Assembly (NCBI RefSeq): GCF_040954835.1
Contig: NC_090697.1
Location: 12,826,001 to 12,890,000 of the forward strand
DNA: 64,000 nucleotides
DNA from: Lepisosteus oculatus
Lineage: Eukaryota; Chordata; Actinopteri; Semionotiformes; Lepisosteidae
Direction of reading: 5' to 3'
The notes beneath the pieces were generated by a model. The model was not told where the DNA came from and searched no databases. It saw only the letters and a program-made list of their open reading frames with translations. The position numbers and the translations under genes are program-made. Each line of letters begins with the position of its first letter. Positions within the stretch are counted from its first letter, which is position 1. Below are positions 47,306 through 61,524 of the stretch, piece after piece.

Positions 47306-47849
47306 ATACTCAAAACCTTTACACTTTCAAATTCCAGTGAAAAATGACATACAGTACTGTATGCAGTGTGTTTCTGTATGTATGTATTCCTAGGAACATC
47401 CAGAATCATTTTGTATATATATAAAAAAAAACATTTGGCTTGTAGAAAATTAATAAAATTTCTTGATCAAACTCATTAATAAAGCAAGGAATAAATTGTC
47501 TTAAATTGCTAGTAACTTCATTAATTAATCCAATTGCTTCTATAAAGGACCGATCTGTTTTGACTTTATATAAATCAAATTTTGAATTGACAATGATTTC
47601 TTCATTTTATGAATCCATTCAATCTGGAATTGCAAATTAATGTATTTTAAGATTTGGCCTTCTCGCAATCCATGTTAATCCCATACAACCTGAGAGAAGA
47701 TTGGACATGCAAATACGCTCCACACATGCACAAGCAGAGGCATTTGTTATTTAAAATCCTGCTGAGGGGAGCGAACTAGAAGAGCAGCGCTCAGTCTTGT
47801 GAATGTCACTCAAAGCCTGCATGTCACTGATGGCACTGATGGCCAACAA

Positions 47850-48275
47850 CTATATCACCCTGCATCTCACAAATGCTAATCCACTGAAATAAAGCAGGTG
47901 TGAGCCTGTCCAGGTCCTGGATGGGAGGTGCCCAGGGAGAGCTTAATTTCCTGCTGGAAGAGGTGTTAACGTGACCAGCAGGGGGATCTCACCCTGCGGT
48001 CTATGTGGGTCCCAATGACCCAGTAAAGTGATGGGGACACTATACTGTAAAAAAGGTGCCATAGTTCGGATGAGATAGGGAGAGTAAAGGTATTAACCCT
48101 GGTAACCTGGCCAAATGTACCCTTTGCCTTCACCATTTATAGTTTCCTAGTAATCCCCATCTATGAATTGGCTTCATCACTCTGTTCTCCTCCCCACTGA
48201 TAGCTGGTGTGTGATGAGCATATTGGTCCACTTTGGCTGCCATCACATCACCCAGGTGGGGCTACACATTATTAT
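47850..48275 (+). mobile_element. 5S rRNA-derived SINE
   Basis: Head AAAGCAGGTGTGAGCCTGTC, CCTGGATGGGAGGTGCCC; the body ends at GCCATCACATCACCCAGGTG before a short ATT tail. Same family as 17.4 kb, opposite strand. Confidence 0.65.
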
Positions 48276-49419
48276 TAGGCAAAATGGGCACAAAGGGGGG
48301 TAAACCAGCTCCCCCAACTGTTTAACTTTTGAAATGTAAATAGTAGATGTAAATGCTGAAGGACTTTAGAGGTCTGAGAGGAGTACTTTCACACCCTAGA
48401 CGAGCCATTGAAACCAATGTCTAGAAACTTTACTGCATATTCCGTAGCAACATGCATTCTATGTAAACATAGATAAACCTTAAGAACAATAAACGTATTT
48501 TGCAAAAATAATAGCTAGGGAGACCCAGGATTAGCACACACCTTTTCATGGAGTAGGATGGGTATTTGGTCAAATAGCACAGATCCTGTGTACACTTAAT
48601 AAGAAAGATCCAAAACACTTAGAAAGCGAGTGCATCCTTTTTTTCTTTACTTATACAGGAATAATGAGAAAGGAATTCCAAACCTAACCCTAAACTTAAT
48701 CTAAAGCATACAGTAGGTGGAATACAAACCTTAGTATCTCTAACATAGTCAATGGAAGAATGTTAACAGGAAGGGTGTGGTATGTCCCTAATCCTAATAG
48801 CCTGTCCTCAGGACTACCAGACAAAGAAATCATTGATAGGGAGAACAACAGGAGAACAATTGGTTACTCCAGGAACACAACTAAAAAGAGGAAGTAATTG
48901 TATTCCAGGAAAGGCATACAGAGGCTTTCCTTGCCCTAGGAACATAAGCCAGTGCTCTCTTTTTCACCTACTGTTCATCAACATTACCCACAATGAAACA
49001 GAGGAAATGTTACCCGTTCCCTAAAAGCCTAAATTAACAAATGCCACCATACAACAATGGCTGCCTCAAAAAAGCTAAGCAGATGAGCTAAGCAGATGCC
49101 CTTACCAAGAGCAATTTACTGTACATTACACAACAACTCAGACTTGAGAAACTGTAGTGAGGTAACTTTGCTCTTTTGACTCAGATCTTCAATCTCCATT
49201 GTCCCTATTCCATGGCTTCCTGGGCTAATTTTGCTCATGTGGTTGATCCTGAAGTTTAAAATCTTCAAGTTATCAGATCTCTCCAAGTAACACTTCCTCA
49301 TTCATGAACATCAATGTTAATAGCTGTTAATAATCCAATTTACTCAAAAGGTCCTCTACATATGGTCATTATTGTAATGTTCTAATTAATATTCCAAATG
49401 TTCATGTAATTGTAATAAC

Positions 49420-49640
49420 AATATCCCCTTCACTTGTAAAGCGGTTTTCTGGACACTCCACTCATAGTGCTTTACAGGTAATGGGGGCTCTCCTCCACCA
49501 CCACCAGTATGCAGCCCCACCTGGATGATGTGACAGAAGCCAATGTATACCAGTATGCTCACAACACACCAGCTCTCAGTGGGGAGGAGAACAGAGTGAT
49601 GAAACTAAATCATAGATGGGGATTAATTGTGAACAATAAT
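49420..49640 (-). mobile_element. 5'-truncated SINE of the 5S family
   Basis: Minus-strand copy of the 3' half (plus strand reads GCTTTACAGGTAATGGGGGC, then CAGCCCCACCTGGATGATGT). Confidence 0.6.
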
Positions 49641-50472
49641 TGCAGGAGTCTATCACATATTTGCCAGAATGTAAGTGGCAGATTTAGTGTTCTGCTATTT
49701 ATCAACTAATTAGGGAAAACCAGGGGTGGAACAATGTCCAACTAAGGTGCAACTAACTGCAGCATTTAATACAAGTGGGATTAGATAATGATAGCTTGTG
49801 ATGGAAATAATTACACAACTTAATAATTAACATAATATTCATGGTGTTTTCAGATCTGTTGTGAGTGATTCAATGACAGGTGGTGAGAGACATGTTGCTG
49901 TCTCTTGATCTTGACAGTTCCACCTCTCATTATTGTGAAACAGCAAGAGCTTGTTAATATTCATTACTACAATTCATAGTCATTACATTTAAGACACAAA
50001 ACCTGAAAGGTTTCCCCTGTAAGATACATCTGTCTCTCTGTTTCTCTCCCCAAGCAGGGTTGGGAAGCCAGTATCTCTCTAGTCACCCAGGAGCAAAGAG
50101 CTGCTTGACGGCATCACACAAAGAAATATACAGTGCTCATGTGATTCCCGAAGAATGATGTCATGAGAGCCGAATCCGACTCCTGTGGAGCGTGTTGTGA
50201 AAGACCCTATGCGTGACGGAATAATCCGGAAGTGTCTGGAGAATGACATCAGGGAAGGCACAGCAAGGTAAGGTCAGGATGACAGACAGGGGGCTGTGAC
50301 TGAGGTGATCCGGTACATGGGGGGAGTGCAGGCGAATGAGTCCAAAGGAAGTCCAAAGGGGGAGCTTAGAAGCTTGTTGTAGTGATAGTTTGAACAGTGT
50401 GAGTGATGGTTGGTGGAGATGGGGAATGGTGGAAAAGAAGAGCTATTGTTTGTTTTTGACATGCTACCTAAT

Positions 50473-50742
50473 CAGGGGGCAGAGTGGTGGGTCTGTACCC
50501 GTGGTTGGAAGGTTACCGGTTCAAATCCCACAGCTGGCAGAGGAATCCTACTCCGTAGGGCTCCTGAGCAAGGCCCTCAACCCCAACTGCTCCAGGGGCG
50601 CTGTACAATAGCTGACCCTGTGCTCTGACCCCAAGCTTCTCTCTCCCTGTCTGTGTGTCTCATGGAGAGCAAGCTGGGGTATGAGAAAAAACAAATTCCT
50701 AATGCAAGAAATTGTATACAGCCAATAAAGTGATCTTATCTT
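50473..50742 (+). mobile_element. tRNA-derived SINE, A box damaged
   Basis: Body and B box (CGGTTCAAATCCC) agree with the family. The head is altered (GGGGGCAGAGTGGTGGGTCT) and lacks the usual A-box segment. Tail GCCAATAAAGTGATCTTATC. Confidence 0.65.
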
Positions 50743-51437
50743 AATCATTACCCTCGTGTAGTTTCATTTTACATCACGTTCTTATTTGATGTTTTCAACA
50801 CTTTTGCTTAGTTTTCTCTATTGTCTTATTAAATTAAAAATGTCTGTTGAAAGTCAAACGTCTCTCTCTTTATCTATTGATATTGTCAGCAACTAACCCT
50901 TGTTACAGGCTTTGTAAACAAGATGAAATGACAATATGCTTGCTAGATGACAAATGTGTTAATATTTTTATTGCAGCTTACCAACAGAGCAATCAGAAGA
51001 AAACAATATCAAAGCTGTACGCTATTATTTAGGACAATAAAATTGGCAAAATAAAGGCAGAATGTGATATCAACTGATAAGTGGATGAGTATGCAAATGT
51101 CAACAAAGTTCCATAAGGTATAATTTGTTACCACTTCACAATGTTGGAGGTTGTGGTAAGCATGCAGTGACTCAGGCATGCTCTGGTCCTTCTGGTCTTT
51201 CATGGATACAGCAGTAATTCAGACACCTAGCCTTAAATGAGATAGGACATTCAGTCGTACTTCTTATATTCTCTGCTATGTATTTGGGAAATTTTTCCTT
51301 TGATCAAATTGAGCCAGAAGACAGATATATACTAGGAATTCTTCTAACCTCTACTAAAAAGGCAACTACAAAAAATAGCTTATTAAAGGACATACAGCAT
51401 CTGAGCAGTGGATTGATATTGTGATATAATATATAAT

Positions 51438-51676
51438 CTAACAAGTAATAGGTTTATTCCATGCTGAGAAGAGGAGAAAGAAAACAAATTTTGGGTGTGG
51501 AGCCTCGGAATTCGTTCTCCCATGCTTTATCAGCTGCTGACTTTCCTCTCTTTCTCACACCTGAAGAAGGCTCCACAGCCTAGAAATGCTGTGTTTTCTT
51601 TCTTCTCTTCTCAGCATAGAATAAACCTATTACTTGTTCCTTTGCAGCCTATGCATACTGATGCAGCTACCCACAT
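51438..51676 (-). mobile_element. fold-back element, diverged copy
   Basis: Arms start at AACAAGTAATAGGTTTATTC and end TTGTTCCTTTGCAGCC, followed by a decayed ATGCAGCTACCCAC end. The central 60-70 nt differ from copies 1 and 2. The plus-strand core keeps CACACCTGAAGAAGG, but GCCGAAACG has become GCCTAGAAATG. Confidence 0.55.
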
Positions 51677-52744
51677 GAACTAATGTATAACCTATGTATA
51701 CATATACATTATACTGTATATAATATAATGTATATAATGAAAAGGGTAGTATTTTCTCTCATATTACATTCTGAAAAATTTTAGCAAATGCTGGTTAACT
51801 ACAGATAAAATCAATGTCCCTATTAAGACCTGATTTAACTTTGTGAAATAAATGAAGTAATATCAATAGCTCTGTGTAGACGGTTTTCTCTTTTTCTGTA
51901 ATGACTAATTTAATATGAATTTGACTAAATATGTCTGCATATTTAAATCCAAAACTTCACTGGCCCAATGTACAGTAAATAGTTCTAAAAAAAACAAACA
52001 ATTGTAAACTAAAAGATAAGATGAAATAAAAAAAGCTAAATGTTCTATGTATATTTTACACGTAAACTGATTCATCAATAAATAAAAAGTTGAAAAAATG
52101 TGCTTGGGGCTCCAGGCACAAAGGAGTTCTCTTTTTACAAACATGCTGTATTTGTTTAAACAACCCTCTTATCCATCTCACATTGTCATAGCCTTCACTA
52201 AATGACTGAGTACCTTGCTCGTCATTTATTACGGGCTGGCATTGCATATGCTCTGTTTGACTAATTTTTCAAACACAAGTTTGAACTCTATGCTCTTTAA
52301 CATACTGCCTTCTCAGAGCCAGGATTTGAAAATGACGACAAGGATGATTGTGAAAAAGTGACTGGTTGTACAACACCCACACTGAGATAGCAAACTCATA
52401 TTGAGAAGAGAAACATTCAGTGAAGTCACTCTTAAGAGCATCCTGTGGAGTGACCTTCACCAGCTCAGATTCTGCCAACTAAATGCCCTTGAGAGATCTA
52501 CTGAAATGGCAGTTTAGCTCCTAAAGCCTATTCAGACTCCAGTCTCTAAAACAGGCTGCCAAACTGACAGTTGTTAAAAACTGGACTGCAGTTAATTACC
52601 ACCTGGGAAGCATTTTGAATTACGTGAACATATCAGATGGGAGATGCTATGTCCTGTGTACTGAATATTTTCTTAAATTGTTGCAATGTCTCTTGAAAAT
52701 AATTACTGCAGCACATCAATAAATCAATCTCCAATAAATAGTAT

Positions 52745-52870
52745 CCATTCATCCATTTTCTAACCACTTTATCCAATTCAGGGCTGTTGGCGAGCTGGAA
52801 CCTATCCTGAAAAGCAACAGGCTCCAGGCAGGAAACACCCTGAACAGAATGTCAGTCGATTGCATAATAA
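52745..52870 (-). mobile_element. SINE 3' fragment of the second family
   Basis: ATTCATCCATTTTCTAACCA, CCAATTCAGGGCTG and CCTGAACAGAATGTCAGTC correspond to the reversed 3' end of the family. Confidence 0.5.
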
Positions 52871-55069
52871 ATAGTATTGTAATGAAATTCATAAGTAGCA
52901 TTTTCTGGAATAAATCAAATGTACCAGTTTTAGTAATTATTTATGCTATGATTACATATCCCTTTTAAGTTTTGCAAAGGCCTACACAGATGTTTTGATG
53001 GTATAGTAAGAATGTCTTCTTAACAACTCTAACATGCATTTTATAGCCACATTCCTCAAAAACAAAAGAAAATTCTGATTTTGTCTCTAATTTTCCTTCC
53101 CTGCATTTGAGTTTATTATATTAAGCAAGTTTAGTAAAGTTACTAAATCAGACATTGACATTTTTTTCTAGTAAAGTATTGTAAAATTAGCATCTGGATG
53201 TAGACCTCCAATGTAGTTTTGTATGTTGGATGAAAAGTATATTTCAGTATAAAAGAGTCTGATTTCTGCTGATCAATTAAATAAACTTTTAATTATGTAT
53301 ATAATTCCTTCTTGCTATCACAGAACCCATTAAATTAATAATAATTAAAGTAAATAACATTGGAAAAAGGTGTGAGGCTTGTAATTTAAATAACTAAATT
53401 TCCTTTTGATAAAAACCTTTTCCAAAAGTCAGAATTAATTTACACAATCAATTATTTTAAAATGTTTAAACATAGTTATAATCCTGATGTACAGCTCTAC
53501 ATAGAACTCCTTTTCAGTATTTTCTGATGTTTCAAAGGGAAGCTTTCAGGCCATTAGGATAATCAGATATAATATTTGTGGAGAACATATCTACTGCATG
53601 TTTTTGTATGCCTTTTTTTTCTTAACAGCATGTTATTTTACACTCAAAGGTCTCCGTTTGTGTCTACAGTCTGAGAAATAGAAATCAGATATGATAAGGA
53701 TTTTAAAACATTGTCAGTGAACTACACCATTCTAGAAAATCTGGACATCTCTTATGTCACAGCAAACACTCACAATACTATTTGATGAAGAAATAGATTG
53801 TAACATCATAATGAATGGTTTCTGGCTTGGTAAAGAAATAGTGTTTAGAAATGTGTCAACGGAGGCATGCTACACTGTTGATGACGGGATTATCTTTGGT
53901 GTTTAATTGACTTTGTTTTGGTTCATGGAGAGGGTAGAAGTCCCAAAGTGTCTTCCAACTCATATTTCACACTCTTGCCCCCCAAAGAAAAACGTGTCTG
54001 TTGTCTGTTTCTTGAGAATTAAACCTTCGATCATTTTAATCATTTGTATTTTTTCTTATTATGTTAAAATATTGAAGAAACTAGGGCTTATTTCCCTCAT
54101 CGATTTCCCTTATCTTGTATTCCACGGTTTCTGAATTCTTGTATCATATGCTATATAAAATAATATGTGTTCTGTATGAAAATACCACACTATTGACATG
54201 ATCTGAAAACTGGCAGAAGTAAAATAGCAAATACTTAATTTGGCCATTTCCTTAAGGGCACTGCCTTGTTAAAGTCACATTTGATAAAAGACGTTTGTTA
54301 ATTGGACGGTAGTCTATTAGATGAGACAGAATTGTAAATTCACCCCCTGGAGTGTATGGAAAATAACCCTCTTAAAAAAGCAGACCAAATATGTTGCTGA
54401 TAGTTTTGGATTAAAAATGCAGAGAATGCAGTTTAGCACTCAGGATTCAGGAAGGCTATTGGAAGAAGCATGGCAGAGTAGAAAAATTAATAAATTAAGG
54501 CTTGGATTATTTTGTGTTTGCAAAACTATGAATTACATACTCTAAAGTCTAATGGGCTGTCTCTGTTAGTGCAAATACTAAAAAAACAGTTGTCTTCAGT
54601 GTGCTTTGTATTTTATTCTTTAAATGAAGAGAAGATAACACAGATGATTTTCCCTCAATGTCCAATATCTGATTTTTAACTATCAGCAGAATTCATAGTC
54701 AATGAGGCTGTATAGACAATCATTTAAAAAATAAACACTTATTGTTGGTCAAATCGGTGCCACTGGTCAAATGCCCCTAGGACTGAGTGTACTTGAACAA
54801 GAACAGTGCCAGTTAGCTTATAGTGCTCATATCGGCATCACTCTCATCTCCACTCAGCTCTTTTCTGTAAGACACTGTGGAACCTGCAACACGTACAACA
54901 GCAAACAGCTTCACAACTCACATTGGAGGAAACCATGCAGCCCATTTATTCCCTGTGCAGTGAGGTCAGGAAATAAAATGTCAGTCCTAAATTAGAAGGC
55001 ATAAAATGATGACTATACAAAAGAAAGAAAAGTACATATATTTTCCAAAAAATTATAAAAATAAGGGTG

Positions 55070-55380
55070 GCTTGGTGGGGCGGTGGTTACCCTTGCAGCC
55101 TGGCGGCACTGGGGTCCTGGTTTTATTTACAGTCCTGGGTGCTATTTAAGTGGAGTTTGTGTTTTCTCCCTCTGTTCCCGAAGGTTTCCGCCAGGTGCTC
55201 CAGTTTCCTCCCACAGTCTGAAAATTGATCATAGGCGTGAGTGTGTGTGTGTGTCTGTGTTTGTGTCTATGTGTCTGCCCTGCAATGGACTGGTGTCTCA
55301 CTCAGCGTGTATCCTGTTGCTTGCTGGGATAGGCTTCAGCTCTCTCACAACCCTGAACTGGAAGAGGCAGTGAGCAAATG
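55070..55380 (+). mobile_element. SINE, second tRNA-type family
   Basis: GCTTGGTGGGGCGGTGGTTA head, GTGGAGTTTGTGTTTTCTCC, a GT-rich segment (55235-55270), then GCTGGGATAGGCTTCAGCTC and CTGAACTGGAAGAGGCAG. Confidence 0.6.
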
Positions 55381-58300
55381 GAAGAAATTTTAAAAATAAC
55401 TTTTTAATGGAAGTAAAATGTTTATTGTTACTTAGAATCATTACAAAAAAAATGTGAATTTTCCATACAATAATTATACAATGACATTTTGCAAGGTAAA
55501 AGAAAAGTAATCTTAATTTATACAATGAACACATATTTTTAAAAAGCGGGTACCTTGACATTCACCCTACTAGATATGCTTTTTACTTAATTATGAACAG
55601 TTAATGCTAACAAAGTAATTGTTGTGTGTAGCTTACAGCTACAGCCTATATTTTATAAACATATATTATGTTATCTGAGTGTCCTGCTTTGCAAGGTAAA
55701 GTGACAAAGGATTCACCTGCTTTAGGCTATCATCCTCATCTGCTTCCATTTGAATGGTCGACTCTAACCTCAGGCAATCAATACTCTGCTCCAGACACAG
55801 AGCTTTGCACTCTCCCTTCAACTTAAAAAAATGTTAGAAAAATAAAACCAGAAGCAGATCTGACTCTGAACGATCTTTCTCTTGTTTTATCTTTGACAGT
55901 CCCTCTTTTTCTTCCCTTTAAACTCACATCAAACACATTTAAGGTCTGATATCAAATATCTCCTTTTTTTTCAGAAGCGGTGATACCTGATCACTCTCGT
56001 TTTTCTTGACCTGTCAAGACAAATGTAGGGGGGATATATTGTGTGATTAAGCAAGACTGGGCTTAAAGAGAAGTGAAAGAGCAGATGCTCTCATTAAAAA
56101 TGCAGAGGAATAAGAGTTCTTTTAGCCAGCAACTGTCCTGTGGTTTGTGCTTTAGATTCAGTCAAAAAGCAGCCTGAAGCCAATTTTGCTCCTTGTGTCA
56201 GGTGGACCAAAAGGGAGTTACTGAATAAAGTAGGCCTAACATGTACTGATAAGATATTCTATTTTGTCTTCAGACTCAAAAATACACACTCACACACACA
56301 AAACTCAGACAACAGAAAAAGCACAGCTGGCTTGGAAGTTTAAGTCTCTTTTGCTGTCAGGCAGATACTCCTCTGTCAAGCCAGGATTAAGACATGTCCA
56401 GGAAAAAAGAAACACAGTTACATCAGAAAGATGTAGAGGATAAACTAGGTATCATTTTTAACAAGAACGCAACAATGTTTAAAGTCCTGTAGTTCTTCAA
56501 AAGGCTCTGGAAAAGAATTCTTCTACTCAAAGCTAGATGGTGAATCTCTGCTATTTTCTCTGCTATATAAGTACTGTGTAGGAGTAAGGTTACTGATGGA
56601 TTGGCTTTCTAGCCTCTGATGCTGACCCTTTTACCTTTCCTCAATACAAAGGAAACATGTACAGACTTGTCTGAGATACCAGTATTCCAAACACTTTTTT
56701 TTATCTTAAAGCAGTGTACATGTACTGAAAGATGTTTTTTTCATAAATGCGATTTAACATGAAAAACATGTATAGGGACTGCCCAACAACTATTGATGGT
56801 GGTCCATCTGTGTAGGTGGTCTTATACTCAGTTCTGAATTTCTGAATACAGCTGGAACAATTTCTAAAAAAGCAAAACGTAATCAACTCTGAAGTGAGTG
56901 TTAAAAATGCCTTACCCTTTCATTTATGTATCCTTTACATCCAGTTTGGTGAAAGAGAAAAATTGTTTCAAATTTGTTGGAATGCACTACTATATATACT
57001 GTAATACTGTTGAAAATATAATAAAAAAAAAATCTTGCTTGCGTAACAGTTTTGACTGCAGAAGTTAAATAGCTTACTCCTCTGTGTGTATTTTTGGTGA
57101 ACTGCAGGTTTCTGTAGGAAAATGAGAGTACTCAATGACAAAACACAAAATAGGATTTTACTATTCTGCAATGGTGTGTCTTCCAGTCCGGGGGTTACAG
57201 CAGTACTCAATATGAATGAACAGCCTTCTGATAATGCATGGATGGGCGATCGTCATTGTACAGATCAATGTTAGCATCACTTTATTACAGTAAATCTGCT
57301 TTAGTTAAATGCAGCAAGAAACAAAATTACAGAACACTTACATGTTGAAAATATCACAGCAAACATAATGCAAAAAATGCAAACATAACAACATTCACAG
57401 AGTTTTCAATTACAAGCAAAAAATATGAAACTTTGCAATTTCAAGTCAATTTCATTTTAACTAATTAATGAATTACATTCTAAGTGTATCTTTTTGGAAA
57501 TAAGCTACATTTAAATGAACTAAATTGTTCTAAAGGAAACAATAGGTGTAAACAATTCAAAAAGGGGCAATATTGTATGAAAACTTCTGCTGTGAAGAAA
57601 ACAAAAGTGCTTTGATGATTTATATAGAATATTTAAAAAATCCTTTTTGGCAGTTTTGAGTCAAACATTACAACTCCAAAATGGTCTTTTGTCTCTTACT
57701 CTTAGTTTTGTAAGTAATATTTTGGAAAAAAAACATTTTTTAATAAAAAATATACCTATCTAAATTCCTCATTTAAACTAAATTTAAAATAATCATTGTT
57801 GTTTGATAATAATACCAAGGAGCATTCTGCAACATAAAAAGCCATGATCGGTGATGAATTTATTTAAAAGATATTTTGTTCTGCCATGATGTTCAGAGCA
57901 CGAGAATATAAGTGAAACAGAAGTTCTTACCATGGGGACATTTGGCTCTGGCTAGTGATAATAAACTGAAGAATAAATGACTCATGTTGATGCTTGGGGA
58001 TAATAACATTTCCAGTATCTTCATGGAGAAACAACATAAATATTAAAGTTAACTGAAATACTTGTGCTGTTATAGCTACTCGTTTTGTAATGTTTGACCT
58101 TGTTACTAAAAACTCAGTGATTTCTATTTACTGGTTATAAAGAAATCATACATTTTTGTGCCAAGCACTGCAACAATTTAGTATTCAAATAACAAAGACA
58201 TTCACAGAAAAGGTTTCATACTGTTGATTTTCTGCAACTCCTTCTTGCTTATTTCTTAACAAAAACAAGACATGATTTTCTTTTAAAAGAGAAAATTCTC

Positions 58301-58989
58301 CAAAACCCCTAGAAACAGCACAGTATGAACATACAGCACCATGAGCAACTGAATTCTCAGTCTGTTGAAATAAAGACCCATGGTACAGTAGTCATTGTAT
58401 AATCGAATATCAACATGAACAGAATATCAGTGCTTTCTATCTTTGGTAACTCAAGCCATTGTAAAAAGGCTTCATTCGGGGTTAGCTAAATATTTTTATT
58501 TGAGGTCTTTTTCTTGTGAAGATGCTATCAACTGACACTATAAAACAAGAAATTTGAAGAAGTATGCTGACCAGTGAGATGGTAATCAACTAATCTACAA
58601 CTACCTTTTATGGCATCAGATTTATGTCTGAGAGCTGTTATTTGTTGAATTGTGAGACATGTACCTCATAAATTTGTATGATACTGAATAAAGAATATAA
58701 CATACGGTTGTGGACTGATTTTATTGTTTACTTAATTTATTTTTACTTTGCTTTATTATGTTGCAAATAATTACTAGAAAGCTTGCCAGAAGAATACAAA
58801 TAGTGAATCAAAATATGTCTGTTTACTGTACTGTATGTGCTTATACAGTATATAACTCTAAGTATGTAAAACAACAGTTTTCATGGAATTCTTAAATATG
58901 TAAGTAATTGTGCAGTCCCCATCTTCCTTAAATATTTAAGGATTTAATTAAATTCTTGGTTTTACATTTTTACTGTAACATGCAGTATA

Positions 58990-60290
58990 TGTAGCATCTT
59001 GCAAAATCATTCACCTCTCTGCAAAGTTTGCATATTTTGTTGCAGTCTAAACTTGCAGTAATGAACATTTAAAATAGGACTTTGCATTTAGAATCTAAAA
59101 ATCTATTCCAAAACATGCTGAAATATGTAAATAAATTACATAGATATTTTCAAATGCACAAGTATTCCACCCCTTTCCTACATCAACAACCTAAATCAGT
59201 TCAGATGCAATAAAATAGTTTGACAGGTCGCAAAATTAGTGCAATGGTCTCTATCTCTGTGTGGAAATGGTTTAACTTGCCCTTCAGAGTAAATATATCT
59301 GTCTTTAAGTTATCCCATATGGATATTGAAATTTAGTGTTATAACAAATCAATCACAGAGACCAAGTTGCTTTCAAAATAAGTCAGGGATGAATATCCAC
59401 AGATCAGGAAAAAGATACTTATCCCTTTAAGTATGCTGATGTCAATTAATAGGAATTGGAATATGTGTCATACCACCCAGGTATGTCAAGTTACCCATCA
59501 ATACTGAGTAGTGAGGCAAGCAGGAAACTGGTTAGGGATGCCCTGTGAGGCCAATGGTAACTTTAAAAGATCTCTATCTATAATGGGAGTCACTGTTCAT
59601 ATTTCCCTTGCCCAAATCTGGCCTGTATGGGTGAGTGGCTATACTGAAAAAGACCCATCTTAAATCTGTGAGAAGAAATATTTCAGACATCTCGCACACG
59701 TTTTTATGGTCAGGCAAGAAAAACATTGAACTGATGTTGAACAATGACCTAAATGCAAATCGTTTCATCTGGTCCAAACCTAACATAGCACATCACCCAG
59801 TCAACACCATCCCAACTGTCAAGCATGGTGGTGGCAAGATCATGTTATCGGTATGCTTCTCAGTAGCACTATCTGAACTAAAAGAAGTATCTGGAACTGA
59901 GTAATGACTGAGGAAACTACTTGTGAATACCAGATGGAAACCTGCTTGAGTCACCCTAGAATCGAAATTCGGGTGAAAAATTTAAATTTTAACATGAAAG
60001 CTCAGATTGGAGGTGTTTTACAAGAATGCCCTTGAATGTCCCAGTCAAAATCCTAACTTGCATCCAATAAAAAAATATGGTTAGACTCAGAGATAGCAAT
60101 TCATAAAGGATGCCCAACAAACTCGTCAGAACTGGAGGAATTGTGGGCTAAATTGCATTATCCTTCTGTGAAAAGCTAGTAGAAACTTATTCAAAAAGAC
60201 GAGGTAAAGAAATTGCTGCCAAAGGCACTTCCACTGGCTAGTGACTTAATACTTACAATACAACTATACATTTCACTTTTTACATTGGGA
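58990..60290 (+). pseudogene. decayed Tc1-like transposon with transposase remnant
   Basis: Left-end-like CTTGCAAAATCATTCACCTC and TTGCATATTTTGTTGCAGTC. Transposase pieces occur in several frames: RLVRDA near 59531, [14 protein letters not shown] then [10 protein letters not shown] near 59770-59850, and an NPNLHPI-like DDE-region remnant near 60050. Right-end-like sequence CTAGTGACTTAATACTTACA follows. Frameshifts and stops throughout show it is dead. Confidence 0.7.
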
Positions 60291-60299
60291 CACAAATGG

Positions 60300-61089
60300 G
60301 GGTTGGAGTGCCAGCAAGCAATCCTTTAACAGGCAGGTCTAAATAGACACAAAGTTGTAACATACAAAATCAGTGCTCTTTATTGGTAATGTGAGGAAAC
60401 TAAACTAATTATCACCATAGCAAACAAAACCAAAAGAAAAGATTGAGTTCATTTTTTAACTACTACCTATACTTCTTGGTTCAGCTGCATTGAACTGAAA
60501 GCAGTGTATTAAGGATGTTCTCTTGGTTATTACACCACTCTGTACTGAAGTAATATGCATGGTCAATACCAATTGTAAGAAATTCCACTTTTAAATTTGT
60601 CTCAATCTTTGAAATAAAAATGTTTTGTATTGCGAAAAATAAAAAGATAAACAGTGCTGTCCTCTAGGGGAATTTAAAGGTTGGCACTAAATTAACACAA
60701 TTCTTGCCAAAGACTAAGCAATTTAGTACTGTACTAAGTGAAACACTGGGACAATGTAAGTTCCAAATGAAGTAACACCTTATTACTGAAATAATATTAT
60801 AGCCACTAAATAATTATGAGTTTTTGCCACTGGGAAATGTGTTAAACTAAATTAATATTAAACTAAAACTGCATTCCAACCAACCACAATATACAGTAAT
60901 AGATCTGTTTCCTGTTCAAACCACAAAGAAGGTGTCACAAGTATTACACCTAATACTGCAGAGAGTCTGAAGGATGCGATAGGGTGTATTACACTATATA
61001 ACCTGTAGAAGGAAGTGAACTAAAATTAAAGGAAATCCATATAAGTAAACATGACTTTACTCTTAAATGTATTCAGTTACATCTAGCTC
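60300..61089. other. nothing recognised
   Basis: AT-rich spacer between the Tc1 remnant and the LINE block. Confidence 0.4.
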
Positions 61090-61524
61090 TCACTTGAGTT
61101 TTTTTCAGTTTATTGTAATGAGTAGAGTAGAGCACAGTTATTTATTGCCATATGTACACGTTCATTGGAATTTGCTCTGATCTTTCGGGATACACACAGT
61201 ACAACAAACAACACCACACAATGTAGACAACAGGAATAACAAATATGTTGCGAAAAAATTAAATATGTAGTAGTGAGACCCCCAAAAATAAATCAAATAA
61301 ATAAAAGTGTGTTGTGCAGATGTGTATTTAGGCACTGCACTTAACTATTGAGGATGCATACTGCAGTGGGATAGAAGCTCTTGAGTCTGTGGTCCTTGCT
61401 TTAACAGTGCGGTACCACTTGCCAGACTGCAGGGGGAGAACAGTTTGTGGCCGGGATGGCTGGGATCCTGAATGATGGATTGGGATTTATTGCAACAGTG
61501 GATGTTGTGGATCTCACCGATTGA
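61090..61524 (-). pseudogene. older L2-like LINE, 3' part
   Basis: Minus-strand translation SIGEIHNIHCCNKS, IIQDPSHPGHKLFSPC and LLSHCSMHPQ then stop corresponds to the C-terminal end of L2/CR1-type ORF2. It continues from 63236 once the younger element is ignored. Confidence 0.65.

Larger units (their letters stand above)
48290..58980. other. gene-free, scattered repeats only
   Basis: Between the SINEs and fold-back copy listed separately I see no coding exon. A GC-richer, CpG-containing patch at 50040-50340 ends with a donor-like CAAG|GTAAGG and may be another old transposon. Positions 55400-58980 are plain AT-rich sequence. Confidence 0.45.

Noticed and set aside
46906..47409. 167-codon minus-strand frame
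   Set aside because: Its Cys/Phe/Leu-rich translation is the shadow of a purine-rich repeat on the plus strand; overlapping frames are open in more than one register.
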